Shown here piece after piece: positions 16,452-24,989 of a stretch of 63,506 nt of DNA. The translations under genes and the position numbers were made by a program. Position 1 is the stretch's first letter; each line of letters begins with the position of its first letter. Origin of the DNA: Desulfovibrionales bacterium (lineage in GTDB: Bacteria; Desulfobacterota; Desulfovibrionia; Desulfovibrionales; Desulfovibrionaceae); the NCBI GenBank assembly GCA_030156255.1, contig JASGMV010000015.1:1-63506 (forward strand). The letters run 5' to 3'. Under the pieces are notes generated by a model. The model made no database searches and was not told the DNA's origin. It saw nothing but the letters and a program-made list of their open reading frames with translations.

Positions 16452-18347
16452 TCAATTCGAAGGCGTCGTTCCCGTGGATTGGCAGATGCTGGTGTTGTTG
16501 GCCATGCACGTGTCGTAACTCACCGCCCCCGTTGTCCCCTTGGCCACGGGCTTGCAATAGTAGAGAGAGGCCGTGACGGCGGAGCCGTCGCTGCGCTTCT
16601 TCTCCACCACCTCGGAGGCGCAGGCGTAATCGAAGTTGGCCTTCATGCAGGCGAGCAGGGAGGCGTAGCTTCCGTTCGAATCCACACCGCACTCCCCGTT
16701 GGCGAAGGCCCATTTTTGCTGTGCGTAAGGCGTCTGTCCCGGATTGCCCGGACAGATGGTGACGCGCACGTCCGCTCCGGCGATCTGGCAGACCATGGTG
16801 GAGGCGTCGTCATTGAACTGCCAGGCGTAGCCCTGCGACCCCACGGCCTTCAGGTACTTCACGTAGTTGGTGAACGGCTTGCCCAGGCCCTTTGCAAGGT
16901 TGGCGAGGCTGTAGTCTCCCTGGGCGCCCTTCGGCCCCACAGCGCACTGCGGTCCTCCGCAGCCGGGTTCGAGGCAGGTGTCAGGGTTCGCGTCCGCCCC
17001 GGCCTGGGGCATGCCGTTGCAGGCGTACCAGTCCGCGATGTTGGGCGAGGTCGTAATGCCGGCGCTGACGTGCACCACGTCGCTGTTCACGGGATTCTGC
17101 CCCCCCTGGAGCCATTGCTCGGGCGCCATGCACCCGGCCCGTCCGACGTCGGTATTGGTCACGTACAGCCCCACGCCGCTGTCGAGTTGCGAATTGGAGT
17201 AACCGGCGCCGCCGACGGTGGCGGACGTTTCGTTGGGGCAGTCGTACAGGTCGGCCACCGCCCGCATCTTCTGGAAATTGCACTGGAAGTCCGAATATCC
17301 CGCGCCCGAGGCGTTGGACACGACCTCCATCGACATGGGAACGCTGAAGCCGGAAACCATGCTCAGGTCGAAGTAATCGGCTGCTCCCATGGCGTTGCCG
17401 TTCGAGGGGTTCATGGAGCAGGGCTGTCCGGGCATGCAGCCCGCGGTGTATTCGAACACCGTGCCCACCCCCGAGGTAACCTGCCCCGGAATCCCGCCGA
17501 TGATGCATCCCGTGGGCCATTGGCCCGGGCCGGAAGGCGCGCCCGTGCACCCCAACAGCACGCCGAAGTTGCCCGAGGCGATGCCGCCGTTGGGCGCCCA
17601 GACGGCGATTTCATCCCCCGAAGGCACAAGTTGCTGAAACAAAAGGCCCGAGCTGGCGTTCTGCGGGTTCGGGTACATGATCGTAAAACCGCCCTTCGTG
17701 GCGGTTACGTTCCAGAGTTGGGCGTTATAGCGTGTGAGCTCGTCGTCCCCGGTGGGCGGCGTCAGCACAAGGTAGATATCGTCCGCGCAGTTGTTTTTGA
17801 TGTGGATGCGCTGCGTCCCCTGGACGTTGTCCGGAGACGGCGGCGCGTAGCGCTGTGGAATCCAGCCGGGGTTGAAGCTGGTCGCCGGAGGCGCATTCAT
17901 GTATTGGCACCCGCCGCATGTCTCGCTATTTTGCGGACTGCTGATCGAACAACCGTTGGCGAAGGTCCACCCTGTGGCTCCAACCTGGATATAACAAGAA
18001 CTCGGTTGATGATATAAATTGTTCTCCACGAGAATTTGCCAGACGCCGCCTTGTTGCAAATAGATGGTCTGGGCGCCGTCGCTTCCCTGCATCGTGTGGA
18101 CGCAGGATTTATTCGCCGTAGCATTATTCGGATAATAAAAACTTATATTCGTATAGTTTCCGGATCCCAACCCCACGTTTGGCGCTACCGTAAACTGTGT
18201 AAACCCGGCCCCGCCGCTTGTGCTGTATTGCGGGCAACCGTCGGCAAAAGCCTCCGTCGCAACCAAAAAGGAAAGCAACACGAGAAGCGGTATCCAGCCA
18301 ATCGAAACGGTATTTCGCGGACTCCGAAAAAATCGTCCAGTAACCAT
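16452..18347 (-). CDS. Secreted thaumatin-like protein
   Basis: A 631-residue exported protein started at the ATG at 18347, preceded by AAGGAGCTCGT. Residues 1-36 are a signal peptide (positive MVTGRFFRSPRN, hydrophobic core, cleavage near AFADG). It is cysteine-rich with many Gly/Ser/Asn, as in disulfide-stabilised secreted proteins. Thaumatin features are IHIKNNCADDIYL near residue 180 and DYFDLSMVSGFSVPM near 322, matching the thaumatin 'NNC' strand and 'YDVSxVDGFNxPM' motif. Plant and fungal members are glucan-binding or antifungal; bacterial function is unknown. It is on the same strand and upstream of the T6SS cargo operon but separated from it by a hairpin. Confidence 0.7.
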   Translation of the reverse strand: MVTGRFFRSPRNTVSIGWIPLLVLLSFLVATEAFADGCPQYSTSGGAGFTQFTVAPNVGLGSGNYTNISFYYPNNATANKSCVHTMQGSDGAQTIYLQQGGVWQILVENNLYHQPSSCYIQVGATGWTFANGCSISSPQNSETCGGCQYMNAPPATSFNPGWIPQRYAPPSPDNVQGTQRIHIKNNCADDIYLVLTPPTGDDELTRYNAQLWNVTATKGGFTIMYPNPQNASSGLLFQQLVPSGDEIAVWAPNGGIASGNFGVLLGCTGAPSGPGQWPTGCIIGGIPGQVTSGVGTVFEYTAGCMPGQPCSMNPSNGNAMGAADYFDLSMVSGFSVPMSMEVVSNASGAGYSDFQCNFQKMRAVADLYDCPNETSATVGGAGYSNSQLDSGVGLYVTNTDVGRAGCMAPEQWLQGGQNPVNSDVVHVSAGITTSPNIADWYACNGMPQAGADANPDTCLEPGCGGPQCAVGPKGAQGDYSLANLAKGLGKPFTNYVKYLKAVGSQGYAWQFNDDASTMVCQIAGADVRVTICPGNPGQTPYAQQKWAFANGECGVDSNGSYASLLACMKANFDYACASEVVEKKRSDGSAVTASLYYCKPVAKGTTGAVSYDTCMANNTSICQSTGTTPSN

Positions 18348-18639
18348 ACGAGCTCCTTGGTTGCGGGCGTCAAAAGCCGCCGTTGATCGTTCAACACTCG
18401 CTCCAGACACTTATCGCCTTTTTTCGGCCGGCGTTGCCTTTTTATTATACCTTATTGGTTGCAAAAAAGCTATCGCCAAGAAGTATTGACTCGTAAACGC
18501 TTGCGACTCGTTACCCAATAGACGCAGACCGCGCTCGGCGGGAAAAAGCGAATGAATTGGAGAGCCAAACCGCGCAAGGCCGGGCATTCAACTTTTCTGG
18601 TGGAGCGAAAAGATAAGACCTGTCACGGGCGGGAGCGAT

Positions 18640-19317
18640 CTACTCCCGGGTGAAGCAATGCATCAGGCCGAGGATGCCCAGGGAGGCGGCGCCAAGGATC
18701 GCGGCCAGAATCGCGGCGTTGCGGAACTCCCCGGTGAACACCGCGTTGTAGATTTCCAGTGAAATCGTATTGGTGCGGCCCACGATGTCGCCGCCGAGCA
18801 TGAGCGTCACGCCCACCTCGCCCAAGGTTCGGGCCAGCGCCAGAAACAAGCCCACCGCCACGCTCTTGCGGATGGAGGGCAGCGTCACCCGGAAAAACGT
18901 GGTCCACGGCGACTTGCCCAGCACGGACGAGACTTCCATCAACTTCAGCGTATCCCTGCGGATGGAGGCCTGCACCGTCTTGACCGCCAGCGGCAACCCG
19001 GCGATGAACGCCGCCAGCATCACGCCCCAGAAACTGAAGATGATCTCCACCCCGAACAGGCTCTTGATGATCCGGCCGAGGGGGCCTGCGCGGCCCAGGA
19101 CCATCAACAGCAGAAATCCCGTTGCAATGGGAGGGAAAACCAGCGGCAGCGTGACGATGAAATCCAAAGCCATGGTCACGGGCGTTCGCCATCGGCCAAG
19201 GACATAGCCGAGTCCCACCCCGAAGACGAAAAACAACGGCAAGGTGGACGCGGCCACCTGAGCCGACAAGACAATAGGCTGCGAGATGGCCGCGTCCAGG
19301 AGCATAAGGGAAGACAA
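18640..19317 (-). CDS. modB: Molybdate/tungstate ABC transporter permease (ModB-like)
   Basis: A 225-residue inner-membrane protein with about five transmembrane helices and the EAA loop of binding-protein-dependent permeases (SVLGKSPWTTFFRVTLPSIR). The segment ARTLGEVGVTLMLGGDIVGR is typical of ModB/CysT-type oxyanion permeases. It is the last gene of the operon hydrolase-modC-modA-modB. The start may be TTG at 19317 or ATG at 19305; neither has a good Shine-Dalgarno sequence, and translation is likely coupled to modA, whose stop is 3 nt upstream. Confidence 0.85.
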   Translation of the reverse strand: MSSLMLLDAAISQPIVLSAQVAASTLPLFFVFGVGLGYVLGRWRTPVTMALDFIVTLPLVFPPIATGFLLLMVLGRAGPLGRIIKSLFGVEIIFSFWGVMLAAFIAGLPLAVKTVQASIRRDTLKLMEVSSVLGKSPWTTFFRVTLPSIRKSVAVGLFLALARTLGEVGVTLMLGGDIVGRTNTISLEIYNAVFTGEFRNAAILAAILGAASLGILGLMHCFTRE

Positions 19318-19320
19318 TCG

Positions 19321-20046
19321 TTAGAGGCCGTGTTTCTCGGCGATGGCCCTGGCCTGGTCCGACGCCAGAAACTCGGCAAAATTTCTCAGAGCGTTTGCAT
19401 TGGGCGCCGAGGCTAGGTCCGCGGCCACGATGACGATGGGCGAATAGTATCGCCGGTCGACCGGCAGCACGCCGCCCACCTTGTCCCGAATCGACAAGGC
19501 GTCGGTCAGGTTGATGAAGCCCACGTCCACTTCCCTGCTCAGGACGTAGGCCGAGGCCTGGGGCACGGTGGCCACCACCAAAAGCTTGCTTTGGACCTTG
19601 TCGTACAGGCCGGAGTTGTGCAGATATTCGTCGGCCGCCCGCCCGTAGATGGCTTTCTTGGGATCGGGCATGGCCACACGGGCGACGTCTTTGCGCAGGA
19701 TGTCGGCCGGCGCCTTGATCGCCAGCCCTTTGGCGTAAACCGCCACCAGCGCGCCCCGGCCGATCTCGTGCATCCCCGAAAACACGAGGCGCGACTTGTC
19801 CAGAAAGCCTTTGTCGCCGACAATGCAATCCACCATGCCGCTGTTCTTGGCCTGGGCGATGGTTTGCCCCATGTTGCCGTAAATCTGCTCCACCTCGATG
19901 CCGGTTTTCTTCGTGAAGGCGGCCGCCAGCTCCTTGACCATCTGCTTGTACCCGGCGCCCGCGGCCAGCGTAACCTTTTCCCCGGCGTAACCGTTCGAAG
20001 CGAACAGCGCTCCGAGGCAAACCATGAACACCAGCAACCTACGCAT
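19321..20046 (-). CDS. modA: Molybdate/tungstate-binding periplasmic protein (ModA-like)
   Basis: A 241-residue protein with a signal peptide (MRRLLVFMVCLGALFASNGYAG). The mature part has the type II periplasmic-binding fold of oxyanion transporters (VTLAAGAGYKQMVKELAAAF; then QAKNSGMVDCIVGDKGFL and VDVGFINLTDAL). It differs from the second ModA in the window at the usual SAAASLTDAF ligand loop, which reads AGAGYKQMV here, so its ion preference may differ. It overlaps modC by 8 nt. Molybdate versus tungstate cannot be decided from sequence. Confidence 0.82.
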   Translation of the reverse strand: MRRLLVFMVCLGALFASNGYAGEKVTLAAGAGYKQMVKELAAAFTKKTGIEVEQIYGNMGQTIAQAKNSGMVDCIVGDKGFLDKSRLVFSGMHEIGRGALVAVYAKGLAIKAPADILRKDVARVAMPDPKKAIYGRAADEYLHNSGLYDKVQSKLLVVATVPQASAYVLSREVDVGFINLTDALSIRDKVGGVLPVDRRYYSPIVIVAADLASAPNANALRNFAEFLASDQARAIAEKHGL

Positions 20047-20779
20047 ACGAACAACTCCTTTCCTCTTGGGGGGCCGGCGCGCCGGCGCGCCCGGGGTTCG
20101 ACGAAAAGACGAGGGCCTGCTCCCGCCTCAAAAGTTCGATCTGGCGATCCAGCCAATTCGGCGCAAGCCGGCCTTGCCGCAAGGCGACGACGCGATCCCC
20201 CAGAAAAAGAGCTTCGGTCAGATCGTGCGTCACATGCACCATGCACAGCGGGGTCTCCTGCTGCACGCGTTGCAGCACGCGCCGCAACCCCAACCGTGTT
20301 TCGATATCCAACGCGGAAAACGGTTCGTCCAGCAGCAACAACTGCGGCCTACGGGCCAAAGCCTGGCACAAGGCGCCCCGCTGGCGCTCTCCTCCGGAAA
20401 TGTCGGCCGGCGACATGTCCTTCAGATGGGCGATGCCGAAAATCTTCAGAAGCCGGTCCACGATCTCGGGCCCCGGCGCCGCATAGGCCACGTTGCGCCA
20501 CAGGCTCATGTGGGGAAACAGGCTGTAGTCCTGGAACACCAGCCCCGCGCTACGGCGTTGCGGCGGGCGGCGTATCCGGGCCCGGCTGTCCCACCAGACG
20601 TCGCCGCCCATGCGGATGACGCCCTCGTCCGGGTTCTCCAGCCCGGCCAAAAACCGCAAAAGCGTCGTCTTGCCCGAACCGGAGGGGCCGACCACGCAAA
20701 GCGTCTCGCCCCTCCCGCAGGCCAAATCGACGTTCAATTCGAAATGGCGCAGCCGTTTGCGCAGCCTGGCCTGAAGCAT
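20039..20779 (-). CDS. modC: Molybdate/tungstate ABC transporter ATPase (ModC-like), no MOP domain
   Basis: A 246-residue ATPase with Walker A (GPSGSGKTT), Q-loop (LVFQDYSLFPH), signature (ISGGERQRGAL), Walker B (LLLLDEPFSALD) and switch histidine (HVTHDLTEA). It stops before the C-terminal MOP/TOBE domain found in classical ModC of about 350 residues; oxyanion sensing may instead reside in the nearby regulator at 22111. The ATG overlaps the hydrolase stop (TGATG), giving coupled translation. Confidence 0.85.
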   Translation of the reverse strand: MLQARLRKRLRHFELNVDLACGRGETLCVVGPSGSGKTTLLRFLAGLENPDEGVIRMGGDVWWDSRARIRRPPQRRSAGLVFQDYSLFPHMSLWRNVAYAAPGPEIVDRLLKIFGIAHLKDMSPADISGGERQRGALCQALARRPQLLLLDEPFSALDIETRLGLRRVLQRVQQETPLCMVHVTHDLTEALFLGDRVVALRQGRLAPNWLDRQIELLRREQALVFSSNPGRAGAPAPQEERSCSYA

Positions 20780-21486
20780 CAAGCGCCCTCTCCGCCCCCG
20801 GCCGTATGCAGCAAATCGGAGAGCTGCGCCGGATGGGTGGTCATGGGGCTGTGGTTGGAGTCCAACGTGCTGACGCGCCAGCCGAATTCCTCCGCCTTCC
20901 GGCCCATCTGCTGGATCAGAGGGTTCTGGGTTTTGGCGCAGCGAATGAACTCCGCCTCCAGCGCCTTGGGGTCGAACTCCACGGGAAAGGGGTCCGTAAA
21001 CGCGGCCAAGGGGAAAGGCCGGACCCTCGCGCCGAACCACGCGCCCCGCTCTTCATTGACGCCGAACATGGGCAGCGGCCACGGGTTGACCTTCCAGCCG
21101 TCCGCCGCCTGCTTGGCGAGCAACTGCTGGAATCCCTCGCCGGCCATGTCCGCGAAGGAGCGTCCGGCCTCCGGGATCACGGCGTCCATGAACACGAGCT
21201 TGCGAATCCTGTCCCGGGCCTGCATGGCCGCGGCCGCGGCGATCATGCCGGAATAGCTATGCGCCCCCAGCACAACGTCCTCCAGCTCTTCGAATTCGAG
21301 ATAGTTGAGCAGGTCGTCGATGTAGGTTTGCAATCCCTGCCCCTCCCGAAAACCGTTGCAGAGGTAGCCGCAGCCGGTCAGGGTCGGGGTGTGCGCTTCG
21401 TGCCCCTTGGAGGCCAACCGGGTCGCCACGTCCCGCCAAACCCAACCGCCCTGAAACGCTCCGCTCACCAAAAGAAATTTCGCCAT
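20779..21486 (-). CDS. Alpha/beta hydrolase, first gene of a mod operon
   Basis: A 235-residue cytosolic protein from the ATG at 21486 with GAGGAGG upstream. It has the alpha/beta-hydrolase fold as in plant esterase-like (salicylate-binding protein 2/EstC) members: N-terminal FLLVSGAFQGGWVWRDVATR oxyanion region, nucleophile elbow GAHSYSGMI (serine near residue 79) and a C-terminal histidine (STLDSNHSPMTTHPAQL). It overlaps modC and so is co-expressed with an oxyanion transporter, a pairing with no obvious metabolic reason. Substrate unknown. Confidence 0.8.
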   Translation of the reverse strand: MAKFLLVSGAFQGGWVWRDVATRLASKGHEAHTPTLTGCGYLCNGFREGQGLQTYIDDLLNYLEFEELEDVVLGAHSYSGMIAAAAAMQARDRIRKLVFMDAVIPEAGRSFADMAGEGFQQLLAKQAADGWKVNPWPLPMFGVNEERGAWFGARVRPFPLAAFTDPFPVEFDPKALEAEFIRCAKTQNPLIQQMGRKAEEFGWRVSTLDSNHSPMTTHPAQLSDLLHTAGGGEGA

Positions 21487-21848
21487 GACCGTCCTCCTCG
21501 ACAAACCCGAATCGGGCGTTTTTCCGGATTGATGCGCATGTTGCGCGCGACCACAGACGTTGCGGCGTCGCGCTTTTCCAGGCGCAGGTGTTGAAGCCGT
21601 CCTCCCGAAGGCCGCGGGTGACCGGCCGCTACCGCCAGGGAACGGCCGGCGAACGCCCGGGGCCATGTCCCGCAACGGGCCGCGAGCCTGCAAACGCCGC
21701 CGGCCGATCGCCGAGATCCCGGGCGCCGGCCGACGATACGGCTACGGCCTACATTTTGTATGTCTCATGTAGACCATGGCCGCGATCACCGGGAGCACGA
21801 ATCATGCCGCAGAAAATATCAGTATTATCAACGGAAAGGGTGATATCC

Positions 21849-22081
21849 CCAGCTGTCGCAAGCAACACTATCTACAAATATGAATTTTATTCGCAACATT
21901 ATTGTATCTTTGTAGCAACACAATGGTGATAGTTCACGCGTTGCATTGAAACCGTGTCAGTAGAGTCGCGAGGTAATCATGACATATTTTTCAGAATATG
22001 CAAAAAAAAGTCTATACTGTAAAAAATCGTCGACGTGTCACGATTTTTCATGTTCAAGTGACAGCAAATTAGACTTTACAG
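21849..22081. promoter_or_regulatory. A+T-rich divergent control region of the two mod operons
   Basis: The 624-nt gap between the hydrolase start (21486) and the regulator start (22111) contains no gene and turns A+T-rich after 21750. Visible elements are CTACAAA/TTTGTAG arms at 21872-21878 and 21909-21915, repeated AGCAACAC at 21861 and 21914, and a perfect 9-bp inverted repeat AAAAATCGT/ACGATTTTT at 22022-22030 and 22040-22048 with a 9-nt spacer. CTGTAAA (22017) and TTTACAG (22075) flank that repeat. TATACT near 22013 could be a -10. These are candidates for TunR/ModE-like oxyanion-responsive sites. Confidence 0.5.
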
Positions 22082-22110
22082 CTCCAGATTTATGTGCAAC
22101 TCACCGGGAT

Positions 22111-23289
22111 ATGGTGACGCCGCAACAGACCGACGACCATACCTTGCAGAGCCTCAGCGATGAGCAGTTGTTGAATTTGCGCCGTACGGTGGACGCCGCC
22201 CTGTCGGAGCGCGGCTCCAGGGCGGACGGACCCGACGCCCTGGCCAAGCAGCTCCCTGCGTGCAGAATGTTCACTGTTTCCGAAGGCGTCCGGAGACTGG
22301 ACAAGCGGCAACTGGAGACGTTGTCCCAGTCCTTCGAAGCCTGGGCCAAGGCCGCCCGCGACAGCCGCACCGAACGATCCCGGGAGCGGGTGCTTCTCGT
22401 TTTTCTCGTTTTGCGCTACACAGGGGCCCGGCTGGGCGAAGCGCTCGCCTTGGACGAGCGCAAAGACTTCGACCTGGAGCGCAACGTCGTGACCATCAGC
22501 AGCCACGCAGGAAACGGCGAAGGACGCGAAGTCCCGTTGCCGCAAGAGGTCATCGACCGGCTGAAAGCCTGGCTCCAAAAAAATCCGCCGGGGACGAACG
22601 CCGGCGAAAGGCTCTTCAATCTGGACCAGGGCTTCCTGCGCCGCAAATTCTACGAACAGGAAAAGCGCAGCGGACTTTCGCGGGAGCTGCTCAATCCAAG
22701 GGCGCTCCGCAACTCCCGAGCTATCGAGTTGTTGCAGGGCGGCATGCCCATGCGCGCCGTGCAAGCCTTGCTGGGCCACACCAAGGCGGACTTCACCGCT
22801 TCCTACGTCACCCTCGCCGAAGGGGATTTGAAGCATATCATTCAGCAATACTGCAGCAAAGAGTTCGGCATGCAGAGCAGCGCGCGCAACACCTTTGTCG
22901 GCAAGGTGGTGAGCATCGCCTCCACCCCCGTTTTGTGTGAGGTGGCTTTGGAGACCGACTGCGGCTACGAGGTGGCGGCGGTCATCACCGTCCAAAGCCT
23001 GGAGAATCTCGGACTGGCCGTCGGCAAGCAGGCCACGGCCCGCGTCAAGGCCACCTGGGTCTCGCTGGAGAAGGCGGAAGGCCCTTCGCCCTCCAGCTCC
23101 CGCAACGCCTTCATCGGCGTCGTCAAGGAAATCGTCTGCGATGACGTGACGACCGAGGTCCGCGGCGAACTGTCCGACAAGACCCCGGTGTGCGCCCTGA
23201 TCACCAACGAAAGCCGCGAACGACTGGAAATCGAGGTCGGCGGCTCCTATTATTTCATCTTCAAGGCGATGTCGGTGATCATGAGTTGA
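22111..23289 (+). CDS. tunR: TunR-like oxyanion-responsive regulator: integrase-like domain plus two MOP domains
   Basis: A 392-residue protein from the ATG at 22111. An in-frame ATG at 21979 has a better Shine-Dalgarno sequence, but its 44 extra codons are A+T-rich, overlap operator-like repeats and look non-coding. Residues about 45-250 resemble a tyrosine recombinase catalytic domain: the arginine in YTGARLGEAL, the LLGHTKADFTASYVT region and the tyrosine are kept, but the first histidine of HxxR is replaced (NPRALRNSR). Two tandem MOP/TOBE domains follow (SSARNTFVGKVVSI and SSSRNAFIGVVKEI). This architecture is that of TunR, the tungstate-responsive repressor family of sulfate reducers. 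It sits between two mod operons and heads one of them. Confidence 0.85.
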   Translation: MVTPQQTDDHTLQSLSDEQLLNLRRTVDAALSERGSRADGPDALAKQLPACRMFTVSEGVRRLDKRQLETLSQSFEAWAKAARDSRTERSRERVLLVFLVLRYTGARLGEALALDERKDFDLERNVVTISSHAGNGEGREVPLPQEVIDRLKAWLQKNPPGTNAGERLFNLDQGFLRRKFYEQEKRSGLSRELLNPRALRNSRAIELLQGGMPMRAVQALLGHTKADFTASYVTLAEGDLKHIIQQYCSKEFGMQSSARNTFVGKVVSIASTPVLCEVALETDCGYEVAAVITVQSLENLGLAVGKQATARVKATWVSLEKAEGPSPSSSRNAFIGVVKEIVCDDVTTEVRGELSDKTPVCALITNESRERLEIEVGGSYYFIFKAMSVIMS

Positions 23290-23335
23290 AAACCGGCGTC
23301 CGTCGGTTCTTTTCCCCTTTTTTTGGAGAGTTCGC

Positions 23336-24025
23336 ATGTCTTCCATCTGGTCCACGCTCACCGGCTTTCACTTCATTGATCCGTTGATGCTGACGCTCAA
23401 GGTCGCAGGCTTGGCGACCTTGGCGGCCTTCGTCCTCGGGGTCGGCTGCGCGTACCTTCTTTCGCGGCGCAATTTCCCGTTCCGGGACGTTCTGGACGCC
23501 GTGTTCACCCTGCCGCTGGTCATGCCGCCGACCGTGCTCGGCTACTACCTCATCGTACTCATCGGCCGGCGCGGCGTGTTCGGCCAATGGCTGCAAGAGG
23601 CCTTCGGAATCTCCCTCATGTTCACTTGGCAGGGAGCGGTCATCGCGGCCACGGTGGTGGCCTTTCCGCTGGTTTTCAAATCCGCGCGCGCCGCGCTGGA
23701 GAGCGTCGGGCCGCAATTCGAAGACGCCGCGCGCACGCTGGGACAAGGCGAGCTCGCAGTGTTTCTGCGGGTGTCGTTGCCCCTGGCTTTCCGGGGGGTG
23801 CTCGCCGGCGCCATGCTCGCCTTCGCCCGGGCCATGGGCGAATTCGGCGCGACCCTCATGGTGGCCGGGAACCTGCCCGGCCGCACGCAAACGCTGTCCC
23901 TGGCGGTCTACTCCGCGGTCCAGGCCGGCGACGACACGCTGGCCAACATTTTGGTCTTGATCATCAGCATCGTTTGCGTGGCCATCCTCGTGGCCACGAG
24001 CCGCTTGCTGCAACCCAAGTTTTAA
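23336..24025 (+). CDS. modB: Molybdate/tungstate ABC transporter permease (ModB)
   Basis: A 229-residue permease with about five transmembrane helices and the ModB signature (FTLPLVMPPTVLGYYL; EAA loop ARTLGQGELAVFLRVSLPLA; FARAMGEFGATLMVAGNLPG). It is closer to canonical ModB than the copy at 18640. It lies 46 nt after the TunR-like gene and 27 nt before modA, on one likely transcript, so the regulator probably controls its own transporter operon. Confidence 0.92.
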   Translation: MSSIWSTLTGFHFIDPLMLTLKVAGLATLAAFVLGVGCAYLLSRRNFPFRDVLDAVFTLPLVMPPTVLGYYLIVLIGRRGVFGQWLQEAFGISLMFTWQGAVIAATVVAFPLVFKSARAALESVGPQFEDAARTLGQGELAVFLRVSLPLAFRGVLAGAMLAFARAMGEFGATLMVAGNLPGRTQTLSLAVYSAVQAGDDTLANILVLIISIVCVAILVATSRLLQPKF

Positions 24026-24052
24026 TCTTTACGACAGGAGAAGGAGAGCTGT

Positions 24053-24817
24053 ATGAACCGCATCGTGAAATTCGCATTTGTGTTCTTCGCCGCTTTGATG
24101 CTGGCCGGAGCGCCCCTCAGGGCGTCCGCCGATGAGCTGATCGTCTCGGCCGCGGCCAGTCTGACCGACGCCTTCAAGGACATCGAGCCCGCCTTTGAAA
24201 AAGCCCATCCCGGCGTGGACCTGATGATGAACTTCGCTTCTTCCGGCGCCCTGTACCGGCAAATCGAACAAGGCGCCCCGGCCGACGTCTACGCTTCGGC
24301 CAATCCCAAGTGGATGGCCAAGGCCGTGGAAAACAACTTCGTCGCCAAGGCCGACGTCCACGTCTTCGCCCAGAACTCCCTGGTGCTGGCCACTCCCGCC
24401 GACAATCCCGCGGGCGTCAAGACCCTCGACGACCTGCTGGGCGGCAAGGTCAAATCCATCGGCATCGGCGCGCCCAAGACGGTCCCCGCCGGCCAGTACG
24501 CCATGGAGGCCCTCACGGCCAAACAAATCTACGAGAAGCTGCAACCCAAGATGGTCTTTGCGGAATCCGTGCGGCAGGTTCTGGACTATCTGTCCCGCGG
24601 TGAAGTGGACTGCGGTTTCGTGTACAAGACCGACGCGGTCAAGGCCGGCGACAAGGTGCGCATCATCGAGGAAGTCCCGTTGAAGAAGCCCGTCACCTAT
24701 CCCATCGCCGTACTGAAAGAGGCCAAGGACGCCGACATGGCCAAAACGTTTGTCGATTTCGTATTGAGCAAGCAGGGACAGGCCTTGCTGGAAGCCCGGG
24801 GATTCAAGCAGCCCTAA
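24053..24817 (+). CDS. modA: Molybdate/tungstate-binding periplasmic protein (ModA)
   Basis: A 254-residue protein with a signal peptide ending near ASA-DEL. The canonical ModA start LIVSAAASLTDAFKDIEPAF is present with the ligand-binding serines. FASSGALYRQIEQGAPADVY and DCGFVYKTDA complete the family pattern. A strong Shine-Dalgarno (AGGAGAAGGAGAG) precedes the ATG. It delivers molybdate or tungstate to the permease encoded just upstream; the two ions are not distinguishable from sequence. Confidence 0.93.
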   Translation: MNRIVKFAFVFFAALMLAGAPLRASADELIVSAAASLTDAFKDIEPAFEKAHPGVDLMMNFASSGALYRQIEQGAPADVYASANPKWMAKAVENNFVAKADVHVFAQNSLVLATPADNPAGVKTLDDLLGGKVKSIGIGAPKTVPAGQYAMEALTAKQIYEKLQPKMVFAESVRQVLDYLSRGEVDCGFVYKTDAVKAGDKVRIIEEVPLKKPVTYPIAVLKEAKDADMAKTFVDFVLSKQGQALLEARGFKQP

Positions 24818-24840
24818 CAGACCGCCCAAAATGGAGATCT

Positions 24841-24970
24841 GCTTCGTCAGTGAAAAAATCCAGACCGCTTATGTATGCGCAATACATTGCGCGCCCTGGA
24901 TTTTTTCACTTCCTCGCATCTCGCCATTTTTGAACGGCCCGGGTTCGATGAGTTTTTCAACAGTCAGCTA
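24841..24970. repeat. Palindromic interspersed repeat, copy A
   Basis: A 130-bp block between modA and modC that recurs at 53124-53251. Its core is an inverted repeat: GAAAAAATCCAG and CTGGATTTTTTC flank a 33-nt middle, followed by a conserved tail (TCGCATCTC, ATTTTTGAACGG, TTTTTCAAC). It can form a long hairpin in the mRNA between modA and modC. It codes for nothing and has the look of a REP/MITE-like element. Confidence 0.75.
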
Positions 24971-24989
24971 ACGACTCAACCGACTTCCT

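Noticed and set aside
21979-22110. 44-codon N-terminal extension of the TunR-like regulator
   Set aside because: A+T-rich codons unlike the rest of the gene and overlap with inverted repeats and a -10-like box suggest it is regulatory DNA, although its Shine-Dalgarno is better than that of the chosen start.
22111-23289. Active integrase interpretation of the mod-linked integrase-like gene
   Set aside because: The HxxR histidine is replaced, two MOP domains are attached and the gene sits in a mod operon, all pointing to a regulator rather than a recombinase.
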